NCBI GenBank assembly: GCA_037501455.1
Contig: CM074865.1
Span: 16,004,501 to 16,068,500 of the forward strand
Direction: 5' to 3'
Origin: Lantana camara
Lineage: Eukaryota > Streptophyta > Magnoliopsida > Lamiales > Verbenaceae
DNA length: 64,000 nucleotides
A program made the position numbers and the translations under genes. Within the stretch, counting starts at the first letter, position 1. Every line of letters begins with the position of its first letter. Positions 34,592 to 46,463 of this stretch are shown piece by piece. Below the pieces are notes generated by a model. That model had not been told where the DNA came from. It made no database searches and saw only the letters and a list, made by a program, of their open reading frames with translations.

Positions 34592-35266
34592 CGCCCTGTT
34601 TTATACCCTCCAGTCTCCTATAGACTGAACCCGGATTGTTTTCAGTTGTTTTGTACAGGTGTAAGTGGAGCTAGGCGGGAATTCGAGTCGGTGTGTCTCG
34701 CATTTGTTTCTAGCTCTATATTTTGGGTCTTACACGCACTCATACTCTTATGTATTAACTATGATCTAAGCGTACATGTTTGAGCCGTGACGGCATGTTA
34801 GTAATGTAAATATTCTATTTTTGGAGCTTGAACGCTCAATGTATATATATCTAGATTGTGTGTTGCTTCCGCTATTGCATACTCTATTTCGTTTAGTTTT
34901 GATATTATTTGGTTTAAGGGTTAGCCCGCCTAGCTTAGTGTGTGTGTTTTGTCCCCATTTACCGTGATTTAGCTCGTGTATGGATTATCCATTTCATATG
35001 CGGAATGAGTCTCGGTGCGGGGGATGTGGTACCTTGCGATTGGGTGCTACATCCTTAAGTGCTATCAGAGTTTGGGGTTGCAAAACCCGGGCTCTCGTGT
35101 CATGTTAAGTCTGTCTAAGTCGTTCGACATTAGGAACTAATTTTCAATGTGTTGCATATGCATTTCTTAAGTGCTTATGTGCTTATTTCTTGCATTTTGA
35201 ATGAATTATCTTGTGTTTTCATGCATGGACTAAACATAGCATGCATTTCAGTGTTTCTTCTACAGG

Positions 35267-37270
35267 ATGCCTCCTCGTAGACACTTCGATAGATCTCCAG
35301 AAAGGCGGCGTCGCCATGATCGCTCTCCCACGCCACCACCACAACAACCGCCACCGGCAGAAGCTTTTGTAAATTCAGTCATCAATATCATTGATCAAAG
35401 GCTTCGTGACTATGTTCCACCGGTACCACCTGCACCGGCACCGGCACCTGCTCAGGAAGGAGGGATTACCGCAGTTTACCATGAGTTTAGGAATCAAAAT
35501 CCTCCCAAATTCTACTCGGGGAATGATATACAAGCCGAGCAATAGCTTAAGGAGATTGAACGGACATGGGAGCTTATTCCTTGCGGTCCTCATGAGAAAG
35601 CAAGATGCACTATTGCTCTATTGCAGGGACAAGCTTATTCTTGGTGGGAAACTAATAGGATTCAGTTAGATACCACCGAGATAGAGGTTGATTGGGATGT
35701 ATTTGTCCGGAAATTCAAAGGAAAATTCATTCCACTTGCTTCAAAGACTAGAAGATTGAAGGAGTTTACTAAATTGAAACAAGGAAACAGGACCGTATTC
35801 GAGTATATTGCAGAGTTTGATCGGTTGGTTAGATATGCACCGAATATTGCCAATGATGATGCACATAAAGCTATGCACTTTGTCCAAGGTTTGAGTCTGG
35901 ACATTCAGAGGGCTATTGAGGCCAGTAATACGAGCACATGGTTGAAAACTACAACCAAGGCGTTGAGAGTAGAAGATGGAGTGGTGAGCCAGAGGAATAC
36001 TTACTGCTCGGGCCAAGGATCCAAATCCGGATCGAGATATAATCCGGGCAAGAGACCGATGAATCAAGTAGCACCACAAAACAAAGGTCTAAACAAGAAG
36101 CCTCACACATCCGGACATATTTTCAAACCACCAGCTCCACCGGTTAAGAAAGGGGATCGACAGGATATACCACCATGTATTTATTATGGTGGACCGACCC
36201 ATGCTTACAATAATTGCCGAAGAAGATTGGGTCTATGCCTCATTTGTGGAAAGGGAACTCACATGGCAAATACATGTCTCGACAAGAATCAGGGATTTCC
36301 AGCTGGAGCTCAAAGGCCTATGATTCCAGCACGCGCTTATGCCCTCGAGGGCGAGGAACAGAATGTAGAAGCCAACCCCAATGCCGTGGTGGAAGGTACC
36401 GTTTGCATACATAACATGAATATACATGTACTTTTCGATCCGGGTGCTACGCATTCCTTTCTTTCTCGTGATCTAGTTGCTCTTTTGTGCTTGCCTATTA
36501 TGTGTTTGAATTCTTGCAATTTGGTGAGTTCTCCTCTTGGAGGAAGTTTGCAAATGGATCGAGTTGTCAGGGGTTGTTCAGTGTTGTTAAAAGGGAAAGA
36601 TTATCCGGCAGATTTCATCGTGATGCCTATGAAGAAATACGGGGTAATTTTGGGCATGGATTGGCTATTCAAGCACCGATCTACAGTTGATTGTTTTGCT
36701 AAGAAAGTAAAGTTGGGTGAGAAGTTGATTGTGGGAATCGGGTCGAAGACGATACCATTGTTGTCCTTCACGGAAGCTCACAAGTTAGTAAGGGATGGAG
36801 CCATGGGATTTATAGCCTATCTCCTTAACAAACCAAAGGATCAAACTAGCTTTGAGGAGACCGCCATAGTGAAGGAATATCCCGACGTATTTTCGGAAAA
36901 TTTGGGTTCTCTACCGCCAGACCGGGAGATTGAGTTTGTAATTGATTTATATCCGGGATCAGAACGATATTCCAAGACTCCTTACAGAATGGCTCCGGCA
37001 GAGTTGAAAGAACTGAAGGTCCAACTTGAGAAATTACTTAAAATTAGATATATTCGACCGAGTTCTTCTCTTTGGGGTGCTCCAGTTCGTTTTGTCAAGA
37101 AGAAGGACGGGACGTTGAGAATGTGCATAGATTACCGAGAACTTAATCGGATGACCATAAAGAATAAGTACCCATTGCCCCACATTGAGGATTTATTCGA
37201 CATGTTACAAGGTTCGGGGGTTTATTCGAAATTGGATTTAAGACAAGGGTACTATCAGTTGAAAATCTGA
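35267..37270 (+). pseudogene. Gypsy gag, protease and RT start (with stops)
   Basis: Starts MPPRRHFDRSPERRRRHDRS at 35267. A TAG at 35543 replaces the tryptophan codon of the AEQWLKE motif. From 35621 the frame is open through [20 protein letters not shown], the cysteine clusters ([14 protein letters not shown] with the usual second Cys as Tyr; [14 protein letters not shown]), protease [12 protein letters not shown], and RT motifs [20 protein letters not shown] and [17 protein letters not shown] at 37268 sits where the other element has CGA. Confidence 0.92.
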
Positions 37271-38362
37271 GAAGAAGATATTCCAAAGATAGGATTTAAC
37301 ACCCGGTATGGGCATTACGAGTTCATGGTGATGCCTTTTGGTTTGACTAATGCACCTGCAGCATTCATGGATATGATGCATAGAATTTTTCGTCCCTATC
37401 TCGACAAGTTCGTTGTGATATTTATTGATGACATTCTTGTATATTCACGGACAGTGGAAGATCATGCTCGGCATCTCAGATTGGTGTTGGACACGTTAAG
37501 AGAGCACCAGTTATTTGCGAAGTTTAGTAAGTATGAGTTTTGGATCGACCGGGTTGCTGTCCTAGGTCACATTGTTTCAAGTAAGGGTTTGGAAGTAGAT
37601 CCTTCAAATATTGAAACAGTTACTCAGTGGCAAAGTCCGAAGAATGCATCAGTGGTGAGAAGTTTCTTGGGTTTGGCAGGTTATTATCGGAGGTTCGTAC
37701 AAGATTTTTCAAAGATTGCCTCCCCTTTAACTCGATTAACTAAGAAAAAAGTTAAATTTGAATGGGACGAGGCATATGAGGCAAGTTTTCAACTCTTGAA
37801 GGGAAATTTAACCACTGCACCGGTATTAACACTTCCCGAAGGCACTGAAGGACATACGGTTTATACGCACACCTCGAAGGAAGGTTTGGGATGTGTTTTG
37901 ATGCAGAATGGTAAGGTGATTGCCTACGCCTCGAGAAAATTGAAGGATCATGAACAAAACTACCCCACTCACGATCTCGAACTTGCAGTAGTGATCTTTG
38001 CTTTGGGAAAGTGGAGACATTATCTTTATGAAATTTCTTTTGAGATCTTTTCCGATCACAAGAGTTTCCAGTATTTGTTTTCTCAAAAGGAATTGAACAA
38101 GAGACAAAGGCGTTGGATGGATATTTTGGCGGATTATGAGTGTACAATCCGATACCATCTCGGAAAAGCCAATGTAGTCGCGGATGCGCTTAGTAGGAAG
38201 GCTAGCGTGTCTAATGTAAAAGCGGAAAGTGTGAATGAGGATGAACCGTTCAAATTGAGAGCTAGTATTCGGAATATTACGGTTCAACAGGATCTTCGAC
38301 AGAGAATATTTGAGGCTCAGAGAGTGGATCCCGAGGTTCAGAAATTAGCACAGAAAGCATGA
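37271..38362 (+). pseudogene. Gypsy RT palm/thumb and RNase H
   Basis: [30 protein letters not shown] (catalytic FIDD), GLEVDPSNI, then RNase H with [20 protein letters not shown]. The catalytic first aspartate of RNase H (YTDAS in the other element) reads His here, which would inactivate it. The frame ends at a TGA at 38360. Confidence 0.9.
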
Positions 38363-39760
38363 ATTGATCCAGAGTGTCCGTTTGGGTTTGATGACACAGG
38401 ACTTCTAAGGTTCAAAATGAGAGTGGTTGTACCGGAAGAATTGAAACGGATTATTCTTGAAGAAGCTCACTGGTCAAGGTATTCGATACATCCCGGGGGA
38501 AACAAAATGTATAAGGATTTAAAATAATTTTATTGGTGGAATGGACTCAATAGGGATGTAATCAACTTCATGAAACATTACCTGACGTGTCAAGTGGTGA
38601 AAGCTGAGCACCATAAGCCATCGAGGCTACTTCAACCGTTACCTATCCTGGAATGGAAATGGCAACAAGTGGCCATGGACTTCGTTTCGGGCCTTCCAAG
38701 AGTGAAGGGTGGTCTTGATGGAATTTGAGTGATTGTGGATCGATTGACAAAGTCGGCACACTTCCTTGCTATTCGATGTCGGATAAAGTGACCAAGCTTG
38801 CTAAGAAGTATGTTGATGAAATTTTTTGACGTCATGGAGTGCCGGTTAGCATTGTTTCAGACAAGGATCCAAGGTTCACTTCTAGATTTTGGCAAGAATT
38901 GCAAAGAAATTTGGGAACAATGCTTCAATTCAACACAACTTTCCATCCTCAGACAGACGGGCAATCAGAAAGGTTAATTAAATATTTGGAGGATATGTTG
39001 AGAGCATATGCATTGGATTTTCCGAGTTCATGGAATGAGCAATTGTCTCTGATAGAGTTCGCTTATAACAATAGCTATCAAGCCTCAATTGAAATAGCGC
39101 CCTATGAAGCTTTCTATGGACGGAAGTGTAGATCCTCATTATTTTTCGACTTAGAGAAATGGAATTGGACCAAATAGGAAGGAGTGAAACGAGGGAAGAA
39201 GAAGGAAAAGCCTTCTAAGGCCGTGTAAGTGGCGATTGATAAGGTCCAATTGATTCAGCAAAGAATGAAAGCAGCTCAAGATAGACAAAAGAGTTATGCG
39301 GATCGACGAAGGAAGAGTCTTGAGTTTGAAGTGGGTGATAAGGTGTTCTTAAAGGCTTCCCCGAGAAAAGGGTTCGCAAGGATTGGGAAAGGAGGAAAAT
39401 TGAATACTCGGTATTTAGGACCGTATGAGATTCTTGAGAAAATTGGAGATACGGCCTACCGTTTGGATCTACCGCCGAGTCTGACCGGAATTCACAATGT
39501 ATTTCATGTTTCCCAGCTTCGGAAGTATTACCCGGATGAGTCCGAGATCCTCCCCATTGAAGAAGTGGAACTTGAGCCTAACCTCACCTTCGTTCAAAAA
39601 CCGGTTAAGATTTTGGATCAAAAATTTCAAGAACTACGAAACTGGCGAATCCCACTAGTTAAGGTGTTATGGAGAAGTGATAAAATGGAAGAAACTACGT
39701 AGGAGACGGAGGATAAGATGACAAGATTTTATCCCGAGTTGTTTTCGGGCAATCAGTGAA
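38363..39760 (+). pseudogene. Gypsy integrase and chromovirus C-terminus, several stops
   Basis: Zinc site HPGGNKMYKDLK and LTCQVVKAEH; catalytic pieces AMDFVSGLPRVKGG, SIVSDKDPRFTSRFW and FHPQTDGQSERLIKYLEDM; then YLGPYEILEKIGDTAYRLDL and FHVSQLRKYYPDES. Stops lie at 38524, 38726, 38827, 39175, 39226 and 39700. All but the one at 39226 match a C-to-T or G-to-A change from the codon in the 12125 element. Confidence 0.9.
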
Positions 39761-39779
39761 TCCGAGGACAGATTCTTTT

Positions 39780-40038
39780 AAGGGGGAGAGGTTGTAACGC
39801 CCCGACTTTTCGGCCGTACAGGTATGACGAATGTGTTTACCAAATTGCTCGAATTAATTGTTTATAAGTGTTGTGTATATTTAATTTTATAATTAATTGA
39901 TAAAATGTAAAGTATTTATATCTTTAATTTTATATTAAATGTTAAAATGTTAAATAATTATATTTTTAATTTTTTTTCTAATATTAAATTCAATCTAATT
40001 CGCTGACTTTGTAATTTAAGTTAAAAAGGAATTTAGTT
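39780..40038 (+). repeat. Polypurine tract and truncated 3' LTR
   Basis: AAGGGGGAGAGG then TGTAACGCCCCGACTTTT at 39793. It follows the 5' LTR for about 246 bp and diverges abruptly after GGAATTTAGTT at about 40038. Confidence 0.9.
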
Positions 40039-40386
40039 TGCTCCTTCTTAAGGAAGCAATCCTACGAGCAAGTCTCAACCGAGCCATATTAACACTCCCA
40101 CTATTTGTTGGGCTCATCGGCTTCGAGTGGTTTCTAATCTGGTCTTGAGTTAGGGCTTATTTCATGTGTCATTCACCTAATGACAAAGTCCTTAACAGCC
40201 TTATGGATTAGGGGAGTTCTAATAAATGCGCACGTAATGGAAACACATAAAACACGTATTGGCATATAAAGAAGTGTTTGCCTATGATAATAATCAATCA
40301 TATATTATTCAAATATTGTCTGTGACACAAGGAAAATCCCAAAGCAGATTTCGACGAATCGGCTTTCTAGGGCACTATTCCTAACA
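40039..40386 (-). repeat. Copia LTR fragment (minus strand)
   Basis: The minus strand begins TGTTAGGAATAGTGCCCTAG, a typical start of plant copia LTRs. It runs about 348 bp without a matching second LTR. It lies between the truncated gypsy LTR and the start of the Tat-like gag, and may be the agent of both truncations. Confidence 0.5.
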
Positions 40387-41284
40387 CAACCACCCTCTTC
40401 CACCAGCTACTACTGGTGGCGCACCACCAGCTGGAAGGGTTCCTTCCGCGACGGAGCCCGTTGCTCCACCCATGGGACTCACCTCAGATCCACCCTCCAC
40501 CTCCGCAACAGGGGGATCTGGGTTCCCTGTCCCCCAGAGCCAGTTTCACGCGCCTCCAGTTCAGCCAGGGGGATATGCCTACATGATGCCACCCCCTGGC
40601 TACATGCTAACCCCCGCCCCCATGATGCCTGCCATCCAACCGTACCACGTAGGCTAGATACAGCTTCTGGTGGTAGTTCCCAAAGAGATTGAGGGGGTGG
40701 AGTCACCCCCCATGACACCCTAGTAACTACAAGCCATTTATACTCAGTGTGAGGTCCAGGTGGCCCAGAATGCATGGAAAAATTTTACTTCGTTGTATTT
40801 CCCTTCTGGGTAGGCCGCTCAAACTGCCCCTGGGATTGCAGGCACATTCGCTCGCGGTGGCACAAGCCGCCCTGCAAGCCCAACCGCCATCTCCACTGGC
40901 AAAAGAGAAAGAAGTCCCCGCACGAGGAGGGGAAGAACGTCCCCAGGATGATAAAGGTAAAGAGCCTATGGAGAGAATCAATGTCTACGATGAAGCCCAC
41001 TCCCGAGCATCAAAACGAGGGCTTCAAGCCTCTAACGAGGGAGCAAGGCTAGAGGAGAAGAACCCAACCTCCTCGCGGCTGTGCAAGACCAGCTGCAGGG
41101 GTTGTAGGAGATAGTGGGACAGCTCTCTCGAGAGCGGCCTCAAGTCCGCCATGCTGGGGACGAACGAGTCAATATCAGAGACGCTCGTCGCCACGCCCGC
41201 CAGCAGTAGGTTCCTCGTCACCAGGAAGAGGATGAAAACTATGAGAGCTACGATTATCATCTGCTCGCGAGGGGCTCCCCCTTC
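40387..41284 (+). pseudogene. Tat-like gag N-terminal remnant
   Basis: Proline/methionine-rich reading frame around 40472 (GGYAYMMPPPGYMLTPAPMM), typical of the low-complexity start of Tat gags, followed by frames with stops through 41284. Amino-acid level similarity is weak beyond composition and position. Confidence 0.55.
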
Positions 41285-42097
41285 ATGGAAGAAGTTTTGA
41301 TGGCCCAAGCTGGAATGGGCAAAGTCCCCACTTCTATCAACCGTTACGATGGAACCACTGATCCAGCGGAATACCTGGATCATTTCTTGCACTTGATGCA
41401 TCTATACGAGCATTCCAGCCACTACTGGGCTAAAGTTTTTATTACATCCCTCGTGGGAATGGCTCAGGAATGGTACAAGTGGTTTCCGCCCCTCTCGATC
41501 CACTCGTATGCTGAACTCACCAACGCTTTCCTCAATCATTTCAACTTATTGAGGGTGCCTGTCACCGCACCCACGGCTTTATACAACTTGATTCAAGGTG
41601 AGTATGAATCTCTTCGATCTTACAACATCATTATTGGGCGTCCAACCCTCGTTGATTTCAAGGCGATCATTTCCACCTACCATCAGAAAATCAAGTTCCC
41701 CACTCCCGATGGGGTTGGTGAAGTTCTTTGCAATGTCCGAGAGGCATGGGAATGTTACATGCTATCCCTCAGAAAGCCCAAACCTAAGAAGACATTCCAG
41801 ATTGGATCCACAAAGAAGTCAGTGGATTTTCCCAATTTAGACGAAGATGGCCCTGTGCGGAAGAGGGCCAAGATGAACAAGAAAAAGAACAAGAAGAAAG
41901 ATCCCAACACTGGAGACAATCCCGAGGGTACCCCACCAGGAGCGGTTGGGGAATCCTCCTCTGAAGACGACACCAGCGAGGGTGACAAGGAGGCCGCTGA
42001 TAATCGCTTGACAGGAAAGAAGCGGGCCCTCGAACTCCCTCGACCAGAGGAGAGGCGCGGATTGAACCCACGAAGACATTTATCACGGTCGAATTAG
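41285..42097 (+). pseudogene. Tat gag fused by deletion to protease C-terminus
   Basis: The gag core is clear: NRYDGTTDPAEYLDHFLHLM, AKVFITSLVGMAQEWYKW, LTNAFLNHF. After EYESLRSY the frame passes directly into NIIIGRPTLVDFKAIISTYH, the C-terminal part of the protease region. The zinc knuckle and the protease active-site Asp triad between them are missing, so an internal deletion has joined them in frame near 41625. A lysine-rich tract follows (KKKNKKKDPN). Confidence 0.88.
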
Positions 42098-42159
42098 AGC
42101 CAGGGAACAAGGAGAAAACCACTCAAATAGGCTCTAGCCTTTCAGGCCCCTCACAGATC

Positions 42160-43349
42160 ATGATGATTGATTTCCTGAGGGAAAATAATGATGTCTTTGA
42201 TTGGAAAGCTTCTGACCTTACCGGAATTGACCCAAGTGTTATAGTCTATAGGCTCAACGTGGACCCCTCTTTCAAGCCCATCAAACAGAAGAAACGAGAC
42301 GCCAACGGGTTCAGGAGGAAGATCATCGAGGGGGAAGTGAATAAACTTTTCGAGGCCCAGTATATTGAGCCTATTTTGTACCCTAAGTGGCTCTACAATG
42401 TCGTCCTTGTTCCAAAGAGCGCTAACAAATGGCGTATGTGTAATGATTTCATGGACCTCAATAAGGCATGCCCCAAGGATCCTTATCCTTTGTCCCGAAT
42501 TGATCAATTGGTGGATTCAACCGCCGGGTGCGAGCTCATGAGCATGATGGATGCTTTTCAGGGATATTACCAAATATTCATGGCCCTCGAGAATCGTCCC
42601 AAAACCTCATTTGTGGTGCACATGGGGGTATATTGCTTTCTGGTCATGACTTTTGGACTCAAGAACGCTGGCGCCACGTACCAATGCCTTGTTAACCGAA
42701 TGTTTGAGAAAGAGATTAGCAGATCCATGGAAGTATACGTGGACGATATGATAGTTAAGAGCGAGCGTCAAGACTCGCATTTTAAGGATCTTAAGCGCAC
42801 TTTTGGCATTTTGCACCATTACGGAATGAAACTGAACCCTTCCAAATGCACATTTGGAGTACAAGGGTGAAAGTTCTTAGGCTATATGGTTAGCCAGCGC
42901 GGGATTGAGGCCAACCCAGAGAAAATTAAGGCTATTTTGGATATTCCATCCCCTCTGAACATATTCATCTCCCACTTGGTGGATAGAAATTTACCATTCT
43001 TAAAAATTGTACGCAACGCTCGGAACTTCGCTTGGATTGAAAATGCGAAAAAGCACTGCAAGACATGAAGACATACCTCTCGAGCGCTCCGTTGCTAACC
43101 AAGCCCATCGAGGGTGAAAGGTTATTCATATATCTCTCTGTGTCTGTTGAAGCCACGAGCGCGGTACTTGTTATCGTGCGGGAGCACAAGTATCTGCCCA
43201 TTTATTACTTGAGCCAGATGTTACAAGGCACAAAAAAGAAATATTTGGAGATTGAGAAGTTTGCATTTTCCCTCATCAATGTATCACGAAGCCTGAGACC
43301 CTATTTTCAATCACATTCTATCACTGTCCTCACTGACCAGCCGTTGTGA
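42160..43349 (+). pseudogene. Tat reverse transcriptase and RNase H
   Basis: RLNVDPSFKPIKQKKRDANG, NKWRMCNDFMDLNKACPKDP, SMMDAFQGYYQI, MTFGLKNAGATYQCL and the catalytic MEVYVDDMIVKS. A TGA at 42868 stops the frame; it resumes at [18 protein letters not shown]. About a dozen residues expected between the LNI and [14 protein letters not shown] blocks are missing. RNase H follows (LFIYLSVSVEATSAVLV, YLSQMLQGTKKKYLEIEK), with the catalytic aspartate position degraded. Confidence 0.88.
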
Positions 43350-43467
43350 TAAGTCCTATCCAAACCGGACGTTTCTGAGAGACTGATAAAGTGGGCCATT
43401 GATAAGCCAATTTGACATAAGTTTCTAGCCCAGGACCGCTATACAAGCGCAGGCGGTTGCAGACTTA

Positions 43468-44010
43468 TTGGTTAAGTGTTTCGGGTTGGGGTCTGCCATT
43501 CCAGAAGATAATAGTCTATGGGTCCTGCATACAGATGGTTCCTCGACCTCTCAAGGGGGAGGGGTAGGGGTAACCCTTAGAGACCCCAATGGAATCGAGA
43601 TAGACTTTGTAATCAGATTAGACTTCCAAGTCACCAACAACGAGGTGAAATATGAAGCTCTTGTTCAGGGGTTGAAAATTGCTTTTCGGAATGGAGCATC
43701 CAGGATCACAGCCTATGTCGACTCACGACTCATTGCAAGTCAAGTTGAAGGAACTTATGAGACTCGAGAAACCATCATGGTGCAGTACTTGGAAAAGGCA
43801 AAGGAAATCATTGGAAAGTTTAAAGAATTCCAATTACTCCAGGTTCCGCGAGTGGAAAATGAGCCCGCTGATGCACTATCTAAATTTGCTTCCGCTCTCG
43901 AGGGCTCCTGTGAAAATTCCATCACGTTCCTGAGAACAGAGGAACCTTTGAAAAAAGAGAAGATCCCCATCCGAGCAATATCCATGATCGATCCCAGTGA
44001 GCCATGCTGA
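43468..44010 (+). pseudogene. Additional archaeal-type RNase H of Tat element
   Basis: WVLHTDGSSTSQGGGVGVTL, FQVTNNEVKYEALVQGLKIA and YVDSRLIASQVEGTYETRE, then VPRVENEPADALSKFAS. This second RNase H, with D, E and D residues visible in the expected blocks, is a diagnostic feature of the Tat lineage. Confidence 0.88.
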
Positions 44011-44151
44011 CTCGATGACGTCATCAGATTCCTTAAGGATGGTACTTGCCCTACCGACAAAATAGAAGCACGGAAAATCAGGAACAAGGCCCCTCGTTTC
44101 TCTCTAGACAACGAGGGTAGGCTTTTCAAGAAATCTTTCTAGGGCCCGCCA

Positions 44152-45230
44152 ATGAGAAGTTTGAGGCCCTCGCAGGCCAAAGAGACCCTCGAGCACGTTT
44201 ACGGAGGGAGTTGCGAGAATCACTCTGGGGGGCACGTTCTCACCAAAAAGATATTGAGAAATAGATTCTATTGGCCAACAGTCTTCCAAGATGCCATTGC
44301 ATTCTCCAGGAAATGTTCCAAGTGCCAATTTCACTCCAACATTCCTCAATTGTCGCCTGCTCAGATGATTCCCATAGATGTCTCATGGCCCTTTGACCAA
44401 TGGGGTATTGACATTGTAGGCCCCTTGCCCATGGCAGTTGGATAGAAGAATGTTGGTCATTTTGGCCTTCGATTACTTCACCAAATGGGCCGAGGCCGAG
44501 GCTGTGGCCAAGATTACCTTCAGGGTGGTAAGAGACTTCATTTGGAAGAACATCATTTGCAGGTACAGTATCCCGAGGGCTCATTTCAGACAATGGATCA
44601 TAATTCATAGCGGCGGACACCCGGGAATGGTGCTCAGAGTTAGGTATTGAACAACGCTTCTCTTCCATGGGCCACCCTCAGGCCAATGGTGAAGCTGAGG
44701 TCACAAACAGGATCATTCTCCAGCATTTGAAGACTATACCGAGAGTAAAAAGAGCGAGTGGATTGAGGAGTTGCAAGGGGCTTTATGGGTATATCGCACA
44801 ACTCCCTGAGTGGCCACAGGCGAAACTCCATTCGCGCTCGTTTATGGCTCAAAGGCCATGATACCCGCTTTATACAAGAGGCCGCGCATGTTGCCTATTT
44901 TGAGCCCGGAACCAACGAGAGTAACAGAGCTCTGGAGCTGGATCTGTTAGAAGAGAAAGAGATAACGCATGGGCAAAGATACACAAGTACAAAGCATCCG
45001 TGGTATAACAGTACAACAAGCGCATCAAGGAGAGAACATTCCAAATAGGGGACTTGGTCTTGAAAAAGGTGAAAGTGTCCAAACATGTAGGGAAGTTGGA
45101 TCCAAACTAGGAAGGTCCTTTTAAAATTATACAAGTCAGAGCCAACAACACTTACATGCTCGAGACACTCCAGGATGAACGCCTCCCTCGTCCATGGAAT
45201 GCCTGCAACCTTCGACGGTTTTATGTTTGA
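44152..45230 (+). pseudogene. Tat integrase remnants
   Basis: HVYGGSCENHSGGHVLTKKI with CSKCQFHSN (zinc site, one histidine replaced by Tyr), FDQWGIDIVGPLP (first Asp), FDYFTKWAEAEAVAK, then VTNRIILQHLKT carrying the region of the catalytic Glu (GEAEVTNR). Frames change near 44440 and 44650. The end NACNLRRFYV at 45228 is the usual C-terminus of these polyproteins. Confidence 0.85.
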
Positions 45231-46275
45231 ATTCCCTTGAGATACCTTTGTAAAAACCCGCTCTCGGGCCCAATGTATCCATTGTTTCTCAGGTAAAATG
45301 TAATGGAATTTTCTTCAAGGTAAATTTATTTGTCTTCAATAATGCATGATGATAAGGATTCTCCTTTGGAACCCTAGGCGAAATGTGACACACCGAACGG
45401 AGGGCCCCACATCCCCCGCACTATGAACCCGGTCCACACATGAAATGGAAAGTCCATACATGAACCAAGCTCACAGCGAACGGAGAAAGAAATAAAACAT
45501 CCTGTGTTAGGCGGGACTAGACCCTGTAGAAACAAGGATGCGGAAGCAAGACAATCATGCAATCACTAACCAATATGGAATTTCAATTCATACAAGAATG
45601 TAAACACGGGTTCAACTAGTTCAAGATCCTGTCCTAACCTATCCCGAATCAATAAAGCAATAATAATATAGAGTGGCTTACATAGCCAAGTTACAAGCAG
45701 GAAATAAAGGTACGGTATGGTGCAGTGCAAACAGGACTAAGACTCGATCAAAAATTTCAAAAGACTCCCGCCTAACGACCACAGAGCCTGCAAGACAGAC
45801 ACTAAAAACAACGAGAGGGAGGGGTCAGCCAACTGACTGAGTGAAGGGGGTTAACACACACATATATATATAAGCAGGCAATCAGGCAGTCATAATTCCA
45901 CTGTACGTTATTAAAACAGGAAACAGGAATCAGAAGTAAATTAATACGTAAGGGTGGAATTATGTTCAAGTATGCAGGTCAGGTAAACAGGATATTACAT
46001 GCATGTGTCGATATCCATATACCTCTGTTGATGCCCACTTTACCTTTACGATCCACAAGCTCTAGTGCTGAACAGGGACTGAGACATACCAGCGGTTACG
46101 GATATCTAAGCTTAATATTTTAGGGGACCCGGCGAGAACGGGTATTTATTCCATCCTGGACTCCACTTTTCACTTATTAACATGACGGGAACAATAAGCA
46201 ATCAGGCAGACAGGAATCAGGAATTTTATAATCATTAATACAGGAAAAACAAGTACAATAACCTCCTTCTCCGGT

Positions 46276-46463
46276 GATAGTTCGGGTAGCTAGCCCTAGC
46301 CATCCAGTAACAGTGGTAAGGCTGGTTCATGACTCCCCCAAACCGGAATCCCATCTTCTGCCAAACCTCCTGGCAGATGTCCGGGTTGGTCCAACAGGTT
46401 GGGACCTATGCAAAGTTCACCGTCAGCCCGATGCCTCCCCGGTTCCCTCAACACACAAGCCCC
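46276..46463 (-). other. Predicted four-hairpin RNA domain, most diverged copy
   Basis: Stem A: GGGGCTTGTG with CATAGGTCCC-type arm (three G-U pairs). Stem B: CATCTGCCA with TGGCAG-a-AGATG around GGAGGTT. Stem C: GGTT/AACC around a loop ending GAGTCATG. Stem D: GGG/CCC around CTAGCTA inside GAT/ATC. The loop of B and the TCATG of C are unchanged from the other families. Confidence 0.65.

Larger units (their letters stand above)
31369..35051 (+). repeat. 5' LTR of second gypsy
   Basis: 3683 bp, TGTAATGCCCC to GGGTGCTACA. It holds (TA)n runs at about 33379-33402 and 34556-34590, a G17 tract at 33068-33084, the palindrome cassette and the hairpin domain. The primer-site region at 35060 reads TGCTATCAGAGTTTGG, degraded from TGGTATCAGAGC. 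Confidence 0.92.
31369..40038 (+). mobile_element. Second Tekay-like gypsy, decayed, 3' LTR truncated
   Basis: 5' LTR 31369-35051, internal region 35052-39792, 3' LTR only 39793-40038. Coding blocks align throughout with the element at 12125 but are interrupted by about nine stops, nearly all explainable as C-to-T or G-to-A changes. The right side is cut where a minus-strand copia LTR fragment begins, so no target duplication can be checked. Confidence 0.93.
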
